Assembly: GCF_014230465.1 (NCBI RefSeq)
Contig: NZ_JAAXCY010000002.1
Coordinates: 1 to 64,000 of the forward strand
DNA length: 64,000 nucleotides
From: Pseudomonas cremoris
Lineage (GTDB): Bacteria; Pseudomonadota; Gammaproteobacteria; Pseudomonadales; Pseudomonadaceae
Direction: 5' to 3'
Shown: positions 34,469-43,117 of the stretch, piece after piece
How the letters are laid out: every line of letters starts with the position of its first letter
Position numbering within the stretch: position 1 is the first letter of the stretch
The notes under the pieces: generated by a model
What the model was told of the DNA's origin: nothing
Seen by the model: only the letters and a program-made list of their open reading frames with translations
Database searches by the model: none
Program-made: the position numbers and the translations under genes

Positions 34469-35736
34469 ACGGCGAAAAACTGTTTGGCGGCCCCGCCCGC
34501 ACGGCTGGCGGCAACAGCGATCACGATGGCCTGAAACTGGTGCTGCATCGCTACATCATCGACGCCATCGAGGAGTCGGGTAAAAACCTGCTGGAAGGCA
34601 CTCGCCAGTCCCTCGCGCAATTTGTCATCGACAAAGTGTCCGAGTACATCACGCGCATGCGCCTGGCGATCTCGCGCTATGAAATGGAACGCCTGGCCGA
34701 GGAGATCGTCGACGAACTCACTGGTTTCGGCCCCTTGGAAGTGCTGCTGCGCGACCCGTCGGTGACCGAGATCCTGGTCAACGGTCCGCACCGGGTCTTT
34801 ATCGAGCGCGATGGCCTGCTGCATCAGAGCGACCTGCGCTTTATCGACGACCACCATGTGGAACGCGTGATGCAGCGCATCCTCGCGCCGCTGGGCCGAC
34901 GCCTGGACGAGTCGTCGCCCATGGTGGATGCGCGCTTGCCCGACGGTAGCCGGGTCAACGCGATCATCCCGCCCATTGCCCTGGATGGGCCCTGCCTGTC
35001 GATTCGAAAGTTCCGCAAGGACATGCTCAAAAGCAGTGACCTGGTGGCCATGCAGACCATCGACCACAGCATTTTCGAATTCTTCCAGGAGGCTGTGGGC
35101 AAGCGCTGCAACATCCTGATCAGCGGCGGTACCGGCACCGGCAAGACCACCTTGCTCAATATCCTCAGCCAGTTGATCAACCCCCATGAACGCCTGGTGA
35201 CCATCGAAGACGTTGCCGAACTGCAACTGGGCCACCCCCACGTGGTACGCCTGGAAACTCGCCCGCCGAATGCCGAGGGTCACGGTGAAGTAAGGTCCAG
35301 CGACCTGATCCGCAACGCCCTGCGGATGCGCCCCGACCGCATCATTCTCGGCGAGATCCGGGGCGTGGAAGTGCTCGACGTGATGACCGCCATGAACACC
35401 GGCCACGATGGTTCGATGAGCACCGTGCACGCCAACAATGCCCAAGACGCGCTGCTGCGCCTGGAAACCCTGGTGGGCCTGACCGGCCGCGTGATCGCGG
35501 AAAAAACCCTGCGCCAGATGATCTGCGCCGCACTGGACGTGGTGATCCAGCTGACGCGCATGCCCGATGGCCGCCGTTGCGTCAGCGAAGTGGTGGAGGT
35601 GGTGGGCGTGCGTGACGACGTGTATGTCACCAATACCCTGTTCCGCCTGGACCGGCGTACCGGCTTCGGTTTCCTGCGGGAAGCGCTCAACCCGGCCGGC
35701 GACAAACTGCGCCGCGAATCGGCCTTGCAGTCATAG
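34465..35736 (+). CDS. tadA: Flp pilus assembly ATPase TadA/CpaF
   Basis: 423 aa type II/IV secretion ATPase. Visible: GFGPLEVLLRDPSVTEILVNGP (N-terminal domain), Walker A ISGGTGTGKTTLLN (about 217-230), the Asp box LVTIEDVAELQL, Walker B region MRPDRIILGEIRG, and the His box TGHDGSMSTVHAN. Powers pilus extension (and probably retraction) as a cytoplasmic hexamer with TadB and TadC. Followed 10 bp later by tadB. Confidence 0.95.
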   Translation: MNGEKLFGGPARTAGGNSDHDGLKLVLHRYIIDAIEESGKNLLEGTRQSLAQFVIDKVSEYITRMRLAISRYEMERLAEEIVDELTGFGPLEVLLRDPSVTEILVNGPHRVFIERDGLLHQSDLRFIDDHHVERVMQRILAPLGRRLDESSPMVDARLPDGSRVNAIIPPIALDGPCLSIRKFRKDMLKSSDLVAMQTIDHSIFEFFQEAVGKRCNILISGGTGTGKTTLLNILSQLINPHERLVTIEDVAELQLGHPHVVRLETRPPNAEGHGEVRSSDLIRNALRMRPDRIILGEIRGVEVLDVMTAMNTGHDGSMSTVHANNAQDALLRLETLVGLTGRVIAEKTLRQMICAALDVVIQLTRMPDGRRCVSEVVEVVGVRDDVYVTNTLFRLDRRTGFGFLREALNPAGDKLRRESALQS

Positions 35737-35746
35737 GGAGCGCCTG

Positions 35747-36628
35747 ATGAAGGGACCGGTGCTGTTGCTCATCTGCCTGCTGCTGATCGGCCTGTCGTTC
35801 TGGCTGTTCCAAAATGGCCTGCGCAAGGCCCAGACCAACCGCGTGCTGGAGCGCTTGGGTGACGGTCAACCCGAGGCACATGAGCAGCAAACCACCTGGA
35901 CCGGCCTTGAGCGTATGTTCCTGCGTGCCGGGCTGGGTAAACCCACCGAGCGCCTGGGCTTGTGGATCAGTGGCTGGGTGGTCGGCGCCCTGTTCGGCTA
36001 CCTGTTCGCCGACGGGCTGGGCCTGGTGGTGATGATCGTGTCGCCGCCTGTGGCCGTGCGCATGTACGTTGCCTGGTGTTACCAGCGCCGTGTGCAACGC
36101 ATGATTGAACAACTGCCGCAGTTGCTGGACCACAGCGTGCGCAGCCTCAAGTCAGGCCGAACCCTTGCCGACGCCGTGCTGGGCGGCATCGAAAACGTTG
36201 AAAACCCACTCAAGGAAGCCATGGGCCGGGTGCAGCGCAACGTGCGCATGGGGGTGAGCCTGCCGGATTCGGTCAGCGACTTCGCCGAGTTCTATGAGCG
36301 CGACGAATTCCGTCTGTTTGCCCTGGGCCTGAAGGTCAACCACCGCTACGGCGGCAACGCCAGCGAGCTGCTGGAAAACCTGATCAAGATGATTCGCGAG
36401 CGCGAACAAGGCGCCCGCCAACTCAAGGCCATGACCGGCGAAACACGCATGACGGCCTACGTGCTGGGCGGGTTGCCGATTCTGATTGTGGGGTACTTCA
36501 TTGTCGTCAACCCAGGCTACCTGATGACCATGTGGAACGACGACACGGGGCGCAATCTGTTGTTCGGCGCGTTGGCAATGGACGTGACGGGCACCGTGGC
36601 CATGTGGCGCATGCTGAGGAGTGTCTGA
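35747..36628 (+). CDS. tadB: Flp pilus inner-membrane platform protein TadB
   Basis: 293 aa. N-terminal TM (LLLICLLLIGLSFWLF), a second TM pair (about 80-120) and the T2SSF domain (QRMIEQLPQLLDHSVRSLKSGRTLADAV...), ending with two TMs (YVLGGLPILIVGYFIVVNPG). The ATG at 35747 follows GGGAG by 6 nt. Forms the platform with TadC. Confidence 0.92.
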   Translation: MKGPVLLLICLLLIGLSFWLFQNGLRKAQTNRVLERLGDGQPEAHEQQTTWTGLERMFLRAGLGKPTERLGLWISGWVVGALFGYLFADGLGLVVMIVSPPVAVRMYVAWCYQRRVQRMIEQLPQLLDHSVRSLKSGRTLADAVLGGIENVENPLKEAMGRVQRNVRMGVSLPDSVSDFAEFYERDEFRLFALGLKVNHRYGGNASELLENLIKMIREREQGARQLKAMTGETRMTAYVLGGLPILIVGYFIVVNPGYLMTMWNDDTGRNLLFGALAMDVTGTVAMWRMLRSV

Positions 36629-36629
36629 G

Positions 36630-37517
36630 ATGGCCATTCTCGTCGCAGCCCTGTGCTTGCTTGCCGCTGCGGTGTTGGTAGCCGGCCAGTTGCTCGAACA
36701 GCGCCGGCGCGGGCGGCGCATCGCTGATCGCTTGCAAGGACAGATGACCAGCACCGACAAATTCGGTTCGCTGATACGCCAACTGGGCAGCAGCAGCCTG
36801 GCACAGCGCTCAGTCAGCCTGGACAACGAGACCCAGGTCCTGCTCAACCGGGTCGGTTGGCGCAAGGCCAGCCAGCGCTCGTTGTTTGCCGCATTTCAGG
36901 TCGGTGTGCCCGTTCTGCTGATGGGGCTTACCATTCTTGGCCAACGAATATTCTTTCCCGAAGTGGACCCTGCCTGGATCGCCCCGATCGCTGCGCTCGG
37001 CATCGGTTACCTGCTGCCCAAGCGTGTGCTTGCCGCCGCGGCCAAACATCGCCAACAGAGCATTGCCAAGGAAATTTCTACCTTCATTCCACTGCTGCGC
37101 ATCCTGTTTGAGTCAGGCATGGCAGTGGAGCAATCACTGCGTGTATTGGGCAACGAAGCGCAACGCTTGCTGCCCCACCTGACCCACGAACTGCGCCTGA
37201 TCCTGGCACGCGTCGACTCCGGGCTGGAGCTGGGCGAAGAGTTGGGCAAGACCGCCCGTTTGCTCGAAGTGGACGAACTGACCGACACCTGCGTCATCCT
37301 CCAACAACTGATCCTGCAAGGGGGCGGCGCGATGAAATCGTTGCTGGCCCTCAAGCAATTGCTCGACGACCGCCGCCTGACCCGCTTGCAGGAGTACATC
37401 TCGAAGATGTCGGCAAAAATGTCGGTGGTGATGATGGTGTTCCTGTTTCCAGCGTTGCTGATTGTGCTGGGCGGCCCGGCCTTTATCGGCATCGCCCGCG
37501 CGCTGAACCACTTTTAA
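36630..37517 (+). CDS. tadC: Flp pilus inner-membrane platform protein TadC
   Basis: 295 aa. Same architecture as TadB: N-terminal TM, central TMs (VGVPVLLMGLTILGQRIFF, WIAPIAALGIGYLLP) and a T2SSF domain (EISTFIPLLRILFESGMAVEQSL), then a C-terminal TM (VVMMVFLFPALLIVLGGPAFI). I chose the ATG at 36630, which has AGGAG 8 nt upstream, 1 bp beyond the tadB stop. Confidence 0.92.
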   Translation: MAILVAALCLLAAAVLVAGQLLEQRRRGRRIADRLQGQMTSTDKFGSLIRQLGSSSLAQRSVSLDNETQVLLNRVGWRKASQRSLFAAFQVGVPVLLMGLTILGQRIFFPEVDPAWIAPIAALGIGYLLPKRVLAAAAKHRQQSIAKEISTFIPLLRILFESGMAVEQSLRVLGNEAQRLLPHLTHELRLILARVDSGLELGEELGKTARLLEVDELTDTCVILQQLILQGGGAMKSLLALKQLLDDRRLTRLQEYISKMSAKMSVVMMVFLFPALLIVLGGPAFIGIARALNHF

Positions 37518-37527
37518 GGAGATGTTG

Positions 37528-38238
37528 ATGAAAGCACTGATTGCCGGCCTCGCCCTGTTGATGCTCGGCGGGTGCGCCACCAACGGCCAATCACCCTGGG
37601 CGGCCTTTGGCACACCCGGTAGTTGCAGCAAGCCGAGTTCGGACCAGGACCTGGCGCTGAACATGGCCGATGACATGGCCAACGAAGGCAAGCTGCACGC
37701 CAGCCTGGCCAACCTGGAAAACCTGCCCGACGCCCTGCCTCAGGTGCGCCAGCGCAAGGCGCGCGTCTATCGGTTGCTGGGCCGCAGTGAGGCCGAACCG
37801 TTGTACCGCAGCCTGCTGGGCACCTGCATGACCGCCGAGGGTGAGCATGGCCTGGGGCAACTGGCGGCCGCCAGGGGCGACAATGTCCAAGCCATGACCC
37901 ATATGCAACGTGCGGCGCAGCTGGCCCCCACCGATGAAAAAATCCGCAATGACCTGGGGGTGGTGTACCTCAATCAACTGCGCCTGGAAGACGCACGCTT
38001 CGAATTCATGACCGCCATCGAGCTTAAACAGGCCGACCCGCTGGCGGCCGTGAACCTGGTGACCCTGTTGATCTACCAGGGCGATTGGGGGCAGGCGGCA
38101 AAAGTGGTCAGCCAGCTGGGCCTGAGCCCAGACCAAGTGACCGATGCCCAGTCGCGTGCGGCGAAACTCAAGAGCACCCGCACTGCGACGCGCAAAGTGG
38201 CGGTGGTCAGCGATGCGCTGCCCTTGACGATCAAGTGA
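37528..38238 (+). CDS. tadD: TPR lipoprotein TadD
   Basis: 236 aa. Lipoprotein signal (IAGLALLMLGGC, Cys at residue 16). The mature part has TPR-like helices (about 50-200: GEHGLGQLAAARGDNVQAMTHM, APTDEKIRNDLGVVYLNQLRLEDA, PLAAVNLVTLLIYQGDWGQAA). A pilotin-like role for the RcpA secretin is known for the family. The ATG at 37528 is favoured over that at 37522 because AAGGAG sits 6 nt before it. Confidence 0.9.
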   Translation: MKALIAGLALLMLGGCATNGQSPWAAFGTPGSCSKPSSDQDLALNMADDMANEGKLHASLANLENLPDALPQVRQRKARVYRLLGRSEAEPLYRSLLGTCMTAEGEHGLGQLAAARGDNVQAMTHMQRAAQLAPTDEKIRNDLGVVYLNQLRLEDARFEFMTAIELKQADPLAAVNLVTLLIYQGDWGQAAKVVSQLGLSPDQVTDAQSRAAKLKSTRTATRKVAVVSDALPLTIK

Positions 38239-38248
38239 GGAGTCGATG

Positions 38249-38518
38249 ATGAAAGCCCATTACCTTGTTTGCCTGGCGCTGTTGCCACTGTCGGCATCGG
38301 CCATCGAGCCGGGACCTTCGTCGCCGCAGCAAGCTCAAACGGAAAAATGGCTGACGCTGCAGGTCAACGGAGACGCCGCCTCGCAAACGCCGCAAAAAAC
38401 CACTCCCGCAGAGCGGGAGCACGCGTTGCAGCGATGGCTGGATAGCAACAAGCACCCGATTCCGGAATTTTTCGAGCAGAAAGCAGGCGGAAATGCCTCA
38501 GGAGGTGGCAGTAATTAA
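38249..38518 (+). CDS. small secreted tad-locus protein (DUF3613-like)
   Basis: 89 aa with a Sec signal (YLVCLALLPLSASA). The mature part has TEKWLTLQVNG and EREHALQRWLDSNKHPIPEFF, and a Gly/Ser-rich tail. The length and the EREHALQRWL...PIPEFF motif recall DUF3613 proteins found in other tad loci (from memory). The ATG at 38249 has AGGAG 6 nt upstream. The stop overlaps the end of convergent pprB by 4 bp. Confidence 0.8.
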   Translation: MKAHYLVCLALLPLSASAIEPGPSSPQQAQTEKWLTLQVNGDAASQTPQKTTPAEREHALQRWLDSNKHPIPEFFEQKAGGNASGGGSN

Positions 38519-39297
38519 TGCGCCGTCACCCGCTGGCGCATTGCCGAATTGCTGGGCGACAACGCCAGCGCCAACTGGGTGCGGTTATGCATATGGGTCA
38601 GGCGCAGCACTTGGGACACATACAACTTGACCGTGTTCTCGGTGATCCCCAGCTCACAGGCGATCTGGTAGTTGGTCTGGCCCTTGCCCACCAAGCGCGC
38701 GACGTCGAGCTGGCGCGGTGACAATTGATTGAAAATCGACGGTATTTCCAACGGTCCCGCATCGTCTGCCGATATGTCTGCGTCACTGTCCTGCAAAGGG
38801 CTGCGACGGACTTTGTCGAGGTCCTGGTACAGGTCGTTGATGGATTCGGACAGGTACTGCAATTTCTGGTTCAAATGCCCCAGTTGCAGCTCTTTTTGCC
38901 GTTCTTCGAGTGCCGCCTCCTGGCGTTGCAGGCCTTCGAGCAATTCGTCGAGGTTGATGGGCTTCTGGTAGTAGTCGGAGATCCCTGCACGCAGCGCCTT
39001 GATCACGTCCTGTTTGTCGGCACGGCCAGTCAGCATGATCGCTTCGAACGCCCGCTGCTTGCCCGCGACCTTCTGCATGGCCTGGACCAACTCGATGCCG
39101 TCCATGTCGGGCATGTGCAGGTCACACAGCACCAGGCCGATCTCAGTGTCTTCACTGAAACGCTGCAAGGCGTGCCGGCTGGACTCACAAGGGACGCAGC
39201 GGTAACCGCTGCTCTCAAGAAACTCACAGAGTTCTTCCACGATCAGGGGTTGGTCGTCGACCACGAGCACTTTTACCGCCGATGTAAGCTTGTTCAC
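38515..39297 (-). CDS. pprB: response regulator PprB
   Basis: 260 aa. REC domain (residues about 8-125: VLVVDDQPLIVEEL, phospho-acceptor D59 in VLCDLHMPDMDG, K112 in YYQKPI), a linker/coiled coil rich in Glu/Gln (about 120-165), and a LuxR-type HTH (about 190-250: LSPRQLDVARLVGKGQTNYQ, ELGITENTVKLYVSQVLRL). In P. aeruginosa PprB activates Flp pili and other surface adhesins in response to PprA. It sits between the tad structural genes and fppA as in PAO1. Confidence 0.9.
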   Translation of the reverse strand: MNKLTSAVKVLVVDDQPLIVEELCEFLESSGYRCVPCESSRHALQRFSEDTEIGLVLCDLHMPDMDGIELVQAMQKVAGKQRAFEAIMLTGRADKQDVIKALRAGISDYYQKPINLDELLEGLQRQEAALEERQKELQLGHLNQKLQYLSESINDLYQDLDKVRRSPLQDSDADISADDAGPLEIPSIFNQLSPRQLDVARLVGKGQTNYQIACELGITENTVKLYVSQVLRLTHMHNRTQLALALSPSNSAMRQRVTAH

Positions 39298-39422
39298 GCG
39301 CTACTCCATGCCTGGCAAGCCAAAGATTTGACCTATCCTTTTTGACGAAGAATCCAAACATCTACTCAATAAACGTAGACCTACTTTCCGACTATGTACA
39401 TAGCGATAGAGGCCTTGTGCGA

Positions 39423-39872
39423 CTAATGGATCCAAAGCCAGCAAGCGATGAAACCTGTCAGTAAATACGGTGCAAATGGCTGCTTTCTTGACGCCTGATC
39501 GGAGTGATGTGCAACGCGTGCGCTAAGCCCTTGACGCATAACAACCCACACACTCATCGCCACTGCAGAGCCGATCAGCGACCACAGCAAATACTCGGTA
39601 TGAGTGGCCAACCCCAGTGCGGCCAACAGCTTCACATCGCCCGCGCCAAAGCGGCCCAGCGCATAGCCCGGCAAGCCCAGCAGCAAGGCCAGGGCAAACG
39701 CCCAGCCGCCGTCGCTGGCAGGTGCGCCGATCCAGGTAACACCCACCCACAGCAGGTAGGCCAAGGCGAGCAGCCCTGCACCGAGGGTAAGTACATTGGC
39801 GATTTGCCGCTGACGCATATCCTGCAACGCGCAGAGCGCCAGCCAGAACACGATTACCAAGCCTTGGGTCAC
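39423..39872 (-). CDS. fppA: prepilin peptidase FppA/TadV (A24 family)
   Basis: 149 aa with about four to five TM segments, lacking the N-terminal methylase part of PilD. The two catalytic aspartates are seen as CALQDMRQ (D18) and GRFGAGDVKLL (D79, GxGD). Cleaves and possibly methylates the Flp prepilin and TadE/F pseudopilins. GTG start with a weak upstream AAGGGA. Divergent from the TadE-like gene. Confidence 0.92.
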   Translation of the reverse strand: MTQGLVIVFWLALCALQDMRQRQIANVLTLGAGLLALAYLLWVGVTWIGAPASDGGWAFALALLLGLPGYALGRFGAGDVKLLAALGLATHTEYLLWSLIGSAVAMSVWVVMRQGLSARVAHHSDQASRKQPFAPYLLTGFIACWLWIH

Positions 39873-39944
39873 GTAAAAAACATCCCTTTTCGCCGAATGA
39901 TTCTATGCTGATATCAAGTAGTAGCCGTCAGGGTAGACGTAGTC

Positions 39945-40388
39945 ATGAAAACAGGCCTCCCTAGAAAGCAGAAAGGTGCTGCGGCGATTGAATTCGCCCT
40001 GGTCTTCGGGATTTTTTTTGCCGTGTTCTATGGCCTCGTCAGCTATAGCCTGCCGCTGCTGCTGATGCAGTCGTTCAACCAGGCAGCGGCGGAGGCCGTG
40101 CGTCAGGCCATGTCGGTCGACCCGGTTACCGCGGGCACCGCGTACCCTACACAACTCACTGCGCGGGCGAAAAACACGGCAATCACTCAGTTGAGTTGGA
40201 TCCCCACCAGCTTCCAGTTTTCTCCGGACTTCATCACCGCGACCTACGTTGGCACCACGTTGACCGTGGCCATCACCTACCCCTCCAGCAACCTGTACTC
40301 GGTGTTTCCGGCGCTGGTGATTCCCGGTGTAGGCACCGTACCGAACCTGCCAACCAACCTCGCCGCCCGTTCGAGTGTTCAATTTTGA
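39945..40388 (+). CDS. TadE-like pseudopilin
   Basis: 147 aa. N-terminal class IVb prepilin motif: basic leader MKTGLPRKQKG followed by AAAIEFALVFGIFFAVFYG, with the conserved Glu after the cleavage site. The C-terminal part is extracellular or periplasmic and lacks Cys pairs. Matches the TadE-like gene between fppA and pprA in P. aeruginosa (PA4294, from memory). Its TGA stop overlaps the TTG start proposed for pprA. Confidence 0.88.
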   Translation: MKTGLPRKQKGAAAIEFALVFGIFFAVFYGLVSYSLPLLLMQSFNQAAAEAVRQAMSVDPVTAGTAYPTQLTARAKNTAITQLSWIPTSFQFSPDFITATYVGTTLTVAITYPSSNLYSVFPALVIPGVGTVPNLPTNLAARSSVQF

Positions 40389-43117
40389 CCGCTGGGGACA
40401 ACCTCTTCGGACGTTTGCTGGGTCGCACCAGCGCCATGCCCGCCGATACGCCCGTGGCGAACCTCACTGGCCTGCAACTACAACTGGATCATCTGGGCCG
40501 GGTCGTGACTATCAACGGTACCCTGCGCTCGCAACTTGCCTCGCACCTAGGGGGTGACGCCCGGCCTTTATTGCGTGAATTGCTGTGCGCCAGCAGCGCC
40601 CTGAGCGTCGAAGGGTCACCCGCCGACTGGCAGCGCCAAGGCCTGGACCTGGACTTTCGTGGCGCTGCTGATCAGGTGCTGCACACCCGTGGCTGGGTCG
40701 AGCCCGACGGCGACCACTGGACCCTGCGCCTGGTGGATGTCAGCGACCTGCTGGCGGGTCGGCAATTGGCGGGGCACCGCGAGCAGAACCATCAGCTGTC
40801 CAGCCAGATGAGCGAACAACTGCGCGTTTGCACCCTCAGTCGCCTGCCAGACGTTCTCAACGAACATCTCGCCAGCCTGGCCCAACGCTGGCGCATCCCC
40901 TGTGTGGCCATGGCGTTGCTCGACGAGGATGACCAGGGTTGGCGGATCTACGGGCAATACACCGCCCACGACGCTCCGGCCTTGTGGCAAGCCGGCCAAC
41001 GCCTGGGGACAGGTCTGGACAGCGTCAATGGAAACGTACCACTGAGCCTCGCCCAAGGTCGCAGCGACAACCCGCGCCTGCAAAGCGTGTTCGGCAATGC
41101 CGACGGTTTTTTGGTGCCCTACCGCGACGGCCAAGGCATCGCGGCCTGGCTGCTATGCGGCGTCTACAGCACGCAATCACAGACCAGTGAGCGCGACTGG
41201 CTTAACCTCACCGCCGCCCTTGCCGCTCCGCTGCTGGGCCGCCTGCGCGAGCAACGCCACCATCAGCAACTGGAACGGGTGGAGGCCTTGCAGGGCCTGC
41301 TCGGCACAGGGTGGTGGGAGCTGCTGCCGGCTACCCAGGAAATCCAGCTCGCACCGCAACTGCAGCGCAGCTTGAGCCAGGACGACGGTGCAACCCGCCA
41401 ACCGCTGAGCCTTTGGCTGGAGTTGATCCACCCCGCCGACCGCCAGGAACTCAACAGCCGCCTGCAAGACCTTCAAGCCCTGGGCAAACCCTTGCTGACC
41501 AGCGTGCGTCTGCAACGCAGCGACGCCGACCACAACCCCATCTGGTACCGCGTGCAAGGCCAGGTACTGGGCGTTGGCGACAGCCGCCGTTGGATCGGCT
41601 TCATGCTCGACATCAGCGACATCAAGAACCAGCAACTGCAAGCCGCCGCCGCCCATGCCCGCCTGGATAACCTGATCGCCAGCTCTCCGGCGGTTATCTA
41701 TGTGCAGCGCTACGTCAGCGGCGCCCTGCACCCGGCATTCTTCAGCGACAGCCTGCTGCCGTTATTGGGCTGGACCCTGGCCGATTGCGACCACGCCGGC
41801 CTGGCCTCACTGATCCACCCCGACGACCGCGACCTCTATTTTGAACGCACCCGCCAACTGCTGCGCGAAGGCAGCGTGCGCAGCCGCTACCGCGTGCGCG
41901 ACAAACAAGGCAATTACCATTGGTTGCTGGACGAAGCCAAATTGCTGCGTGACGACCTCGGTTTGCCAGTGGAAGCCGTGGGACTGTGGCTGGACGTCAC
42001 CGACGCAACCCTGGCCGCCGAGCAGGTCAAGCAGAGCGAAGAGCGCTACCGCATCCTGGTAGAGGACTCGCCGGCGATGATCTGCCGCTACCAACCCGAC
42101 CTCACACTGACCTTTGGCAACACGCCGCTGGCCAATTACCTGGAGTGCCTGCCCGCCCAACTTCCCGGCCTGAACCTGGGCCACTGGCTGTCGGACGAAC
42201 AACGCCAGGCCTTTGTACAGCGCATCAGCCAACTGAGCGTGGAGTTTCCCGTCAGCACTGCCGAAATCAGCCTGCAACTGCCCGGTCGAGAACATGCCTG
42301 GTGGGTGTGGTCAGATCGCGGCGTGTTCGACGAACACGGCGCGTTGGTGGAAGTGCAAGCCGTGGGCCGCGACAACACCGAAGTGCGTCGTTCCCAGCAG
42401 CAACTGACCCAAAGCGCCAAGATGGCCACCCTCGGCGAAATGGCCACCGGCCTCGCCCATGAGATCAACCAACCGCTGAACGTGATGCGCATGGCCATCG
42501 TCAATGTGCTCAAGCGCCTGAGCAACGGTGATGCGCAGATCGACTACCTCACCGAAAAGCTCCAACGCATTGATGCGCAGGTCCAGCGCGCCGCACGGGT
42601 GGTGGACCATATGCGCGTATTTGGCCGCCGCTCGGAAATCGAACGACACCCCTTCGATCCGGCCCAGGCAGTGGAAGGCACGTTGTCGCTGCTCAGCGAG
42701 GGCCTAAAGGGTAAAGGCGTGGAGGTGCGCCTGACGCCGGCGGACTTTTCGGTGCAGGTCATCGGTTACGCCGACCAGTTGGAACAAGTGCTGATCAACC
42801 TGATGGTCAACGCCCGCGACGCGCTGCTCAGCCAACGGGAAAAACAACCGGATTTACGCCCGTGGATCGCCGTCCACACCGAACACGACAGCCGCCACGT
42901 ACGCATCTGGGTCGAGGACAACGGTGGCGGCATCGACCCGCGCTTGCTGGAGCGAATATTCGAGCCGTTCTTCACCACCAAGCCGATTGGCGTGGGCACC
43001 GGGCTGGGGTTGTCGGTGAGCTACGGCATTGTGGAAAACATGGGCGGACGCCTGAGTGTCAGCAATGGCAAGGACGGCGCGCAGTTTTGTGTAGAGCTGC
43101 CCGTCGTAGGCAGCTAG
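40385..43117 (+). CDS. pprA: PprA PAS-domain sensor histidine kinase
   Basis: About 910 aa from a TTG at 40385 that overlaps the TadE-like stop; an ATG at 40436 would give 893 aa. Order: N-terminal region, GAF-like segment (about 155-285), three PAS/PAC units (about 303-415, 438-540 and 549-668: WIGFMLDISD, IHPDDRDLYFER, EDSPAMICRYQPD), HisKA with GLAHEINQPLNVMRM (H692), and HATPase with NLMVNARDALL, EDNGGGIDPRLLERIFEPFF and GTGLGLSVSYGIVENMGG. No TM segment is visible, so it is probably cytoplasmic. Cognate to PprB. It converges with tadG, overlapping by 4 bp. Confidence 0.9.
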   Translation: MTAGDNLFGRLLGRTSAMPADTPVANLTGLQLQLDHLGRVVTINGTLRSQLASHLGGDARPLLRELLCASSALSVEGSPADWQRQGLDLDFRGAADQVLHTRGWVEPDGDHWTLRLVDVSDLLAGRQLAGHREQNHQLSSQMSEQLRVCTLSRLPDVLNEHLASLAQRWRIPCVAMALLDEDDQGWRIYGQYTAHDAPALWQAGQRLGTGLDSVNGNVPLSLAQGRSDNPRLQSVFGNADGFLVPYRDGQGIAAWLLCGVYSTQSQTSERDWLNLTAALAAPLLGRLREQRHHQQLERVEALQGLLGTGWWELLPATQEIQLAPQLQRSLSQDDGATRQPLSLWLELIHPADRQELNSRLQDLQALGKPLLTSVRLQRSDADHNPIWYRVQGQVLGVGDSRRWIGFMLDISDIKNQQLQAAAAHARLDNLIASSPAVIYVQRYVSGALHPAFFSDSLLPLLGWTLADCDHAGLASLIHPDDRDLYFERTRQLLREGSVRSRYRVRDKQGNYHWLLDEAKLLRDDLGLPVEAVGLWLDVTDATLAAEQVKQSEERYRILVEDSPAMICRYQPDLTLTFGNTPLANYLECLPAQLPGLNLGHWLSDEQRQAFVQRISQLSVEFPVSTAEISLQLPGREHAWWVWSDRGVFDEHGALVEVQAVGRDNTEVRRSQQQLTQSAKMATLGEMATGLAHEINQPLNVMRMAIVNVLKRLSNGDAQIDYLTEKLQRIDAQVQRAARVVDHMRVFGRRSEIERHPFDPAQAVEGTLSLLSEGLKGKGVEVRLTPADFSVQVIGYADQLEQVLINLMVNARDALLSQREKQPDLRPWIAVHTEHDSRHVRIWVEDNGGGIDPRLLERIFEPFFTTKPIGVGTGLGLSVSYGIVENMGGRLSVSNGKDGAQFCVELPVVGS

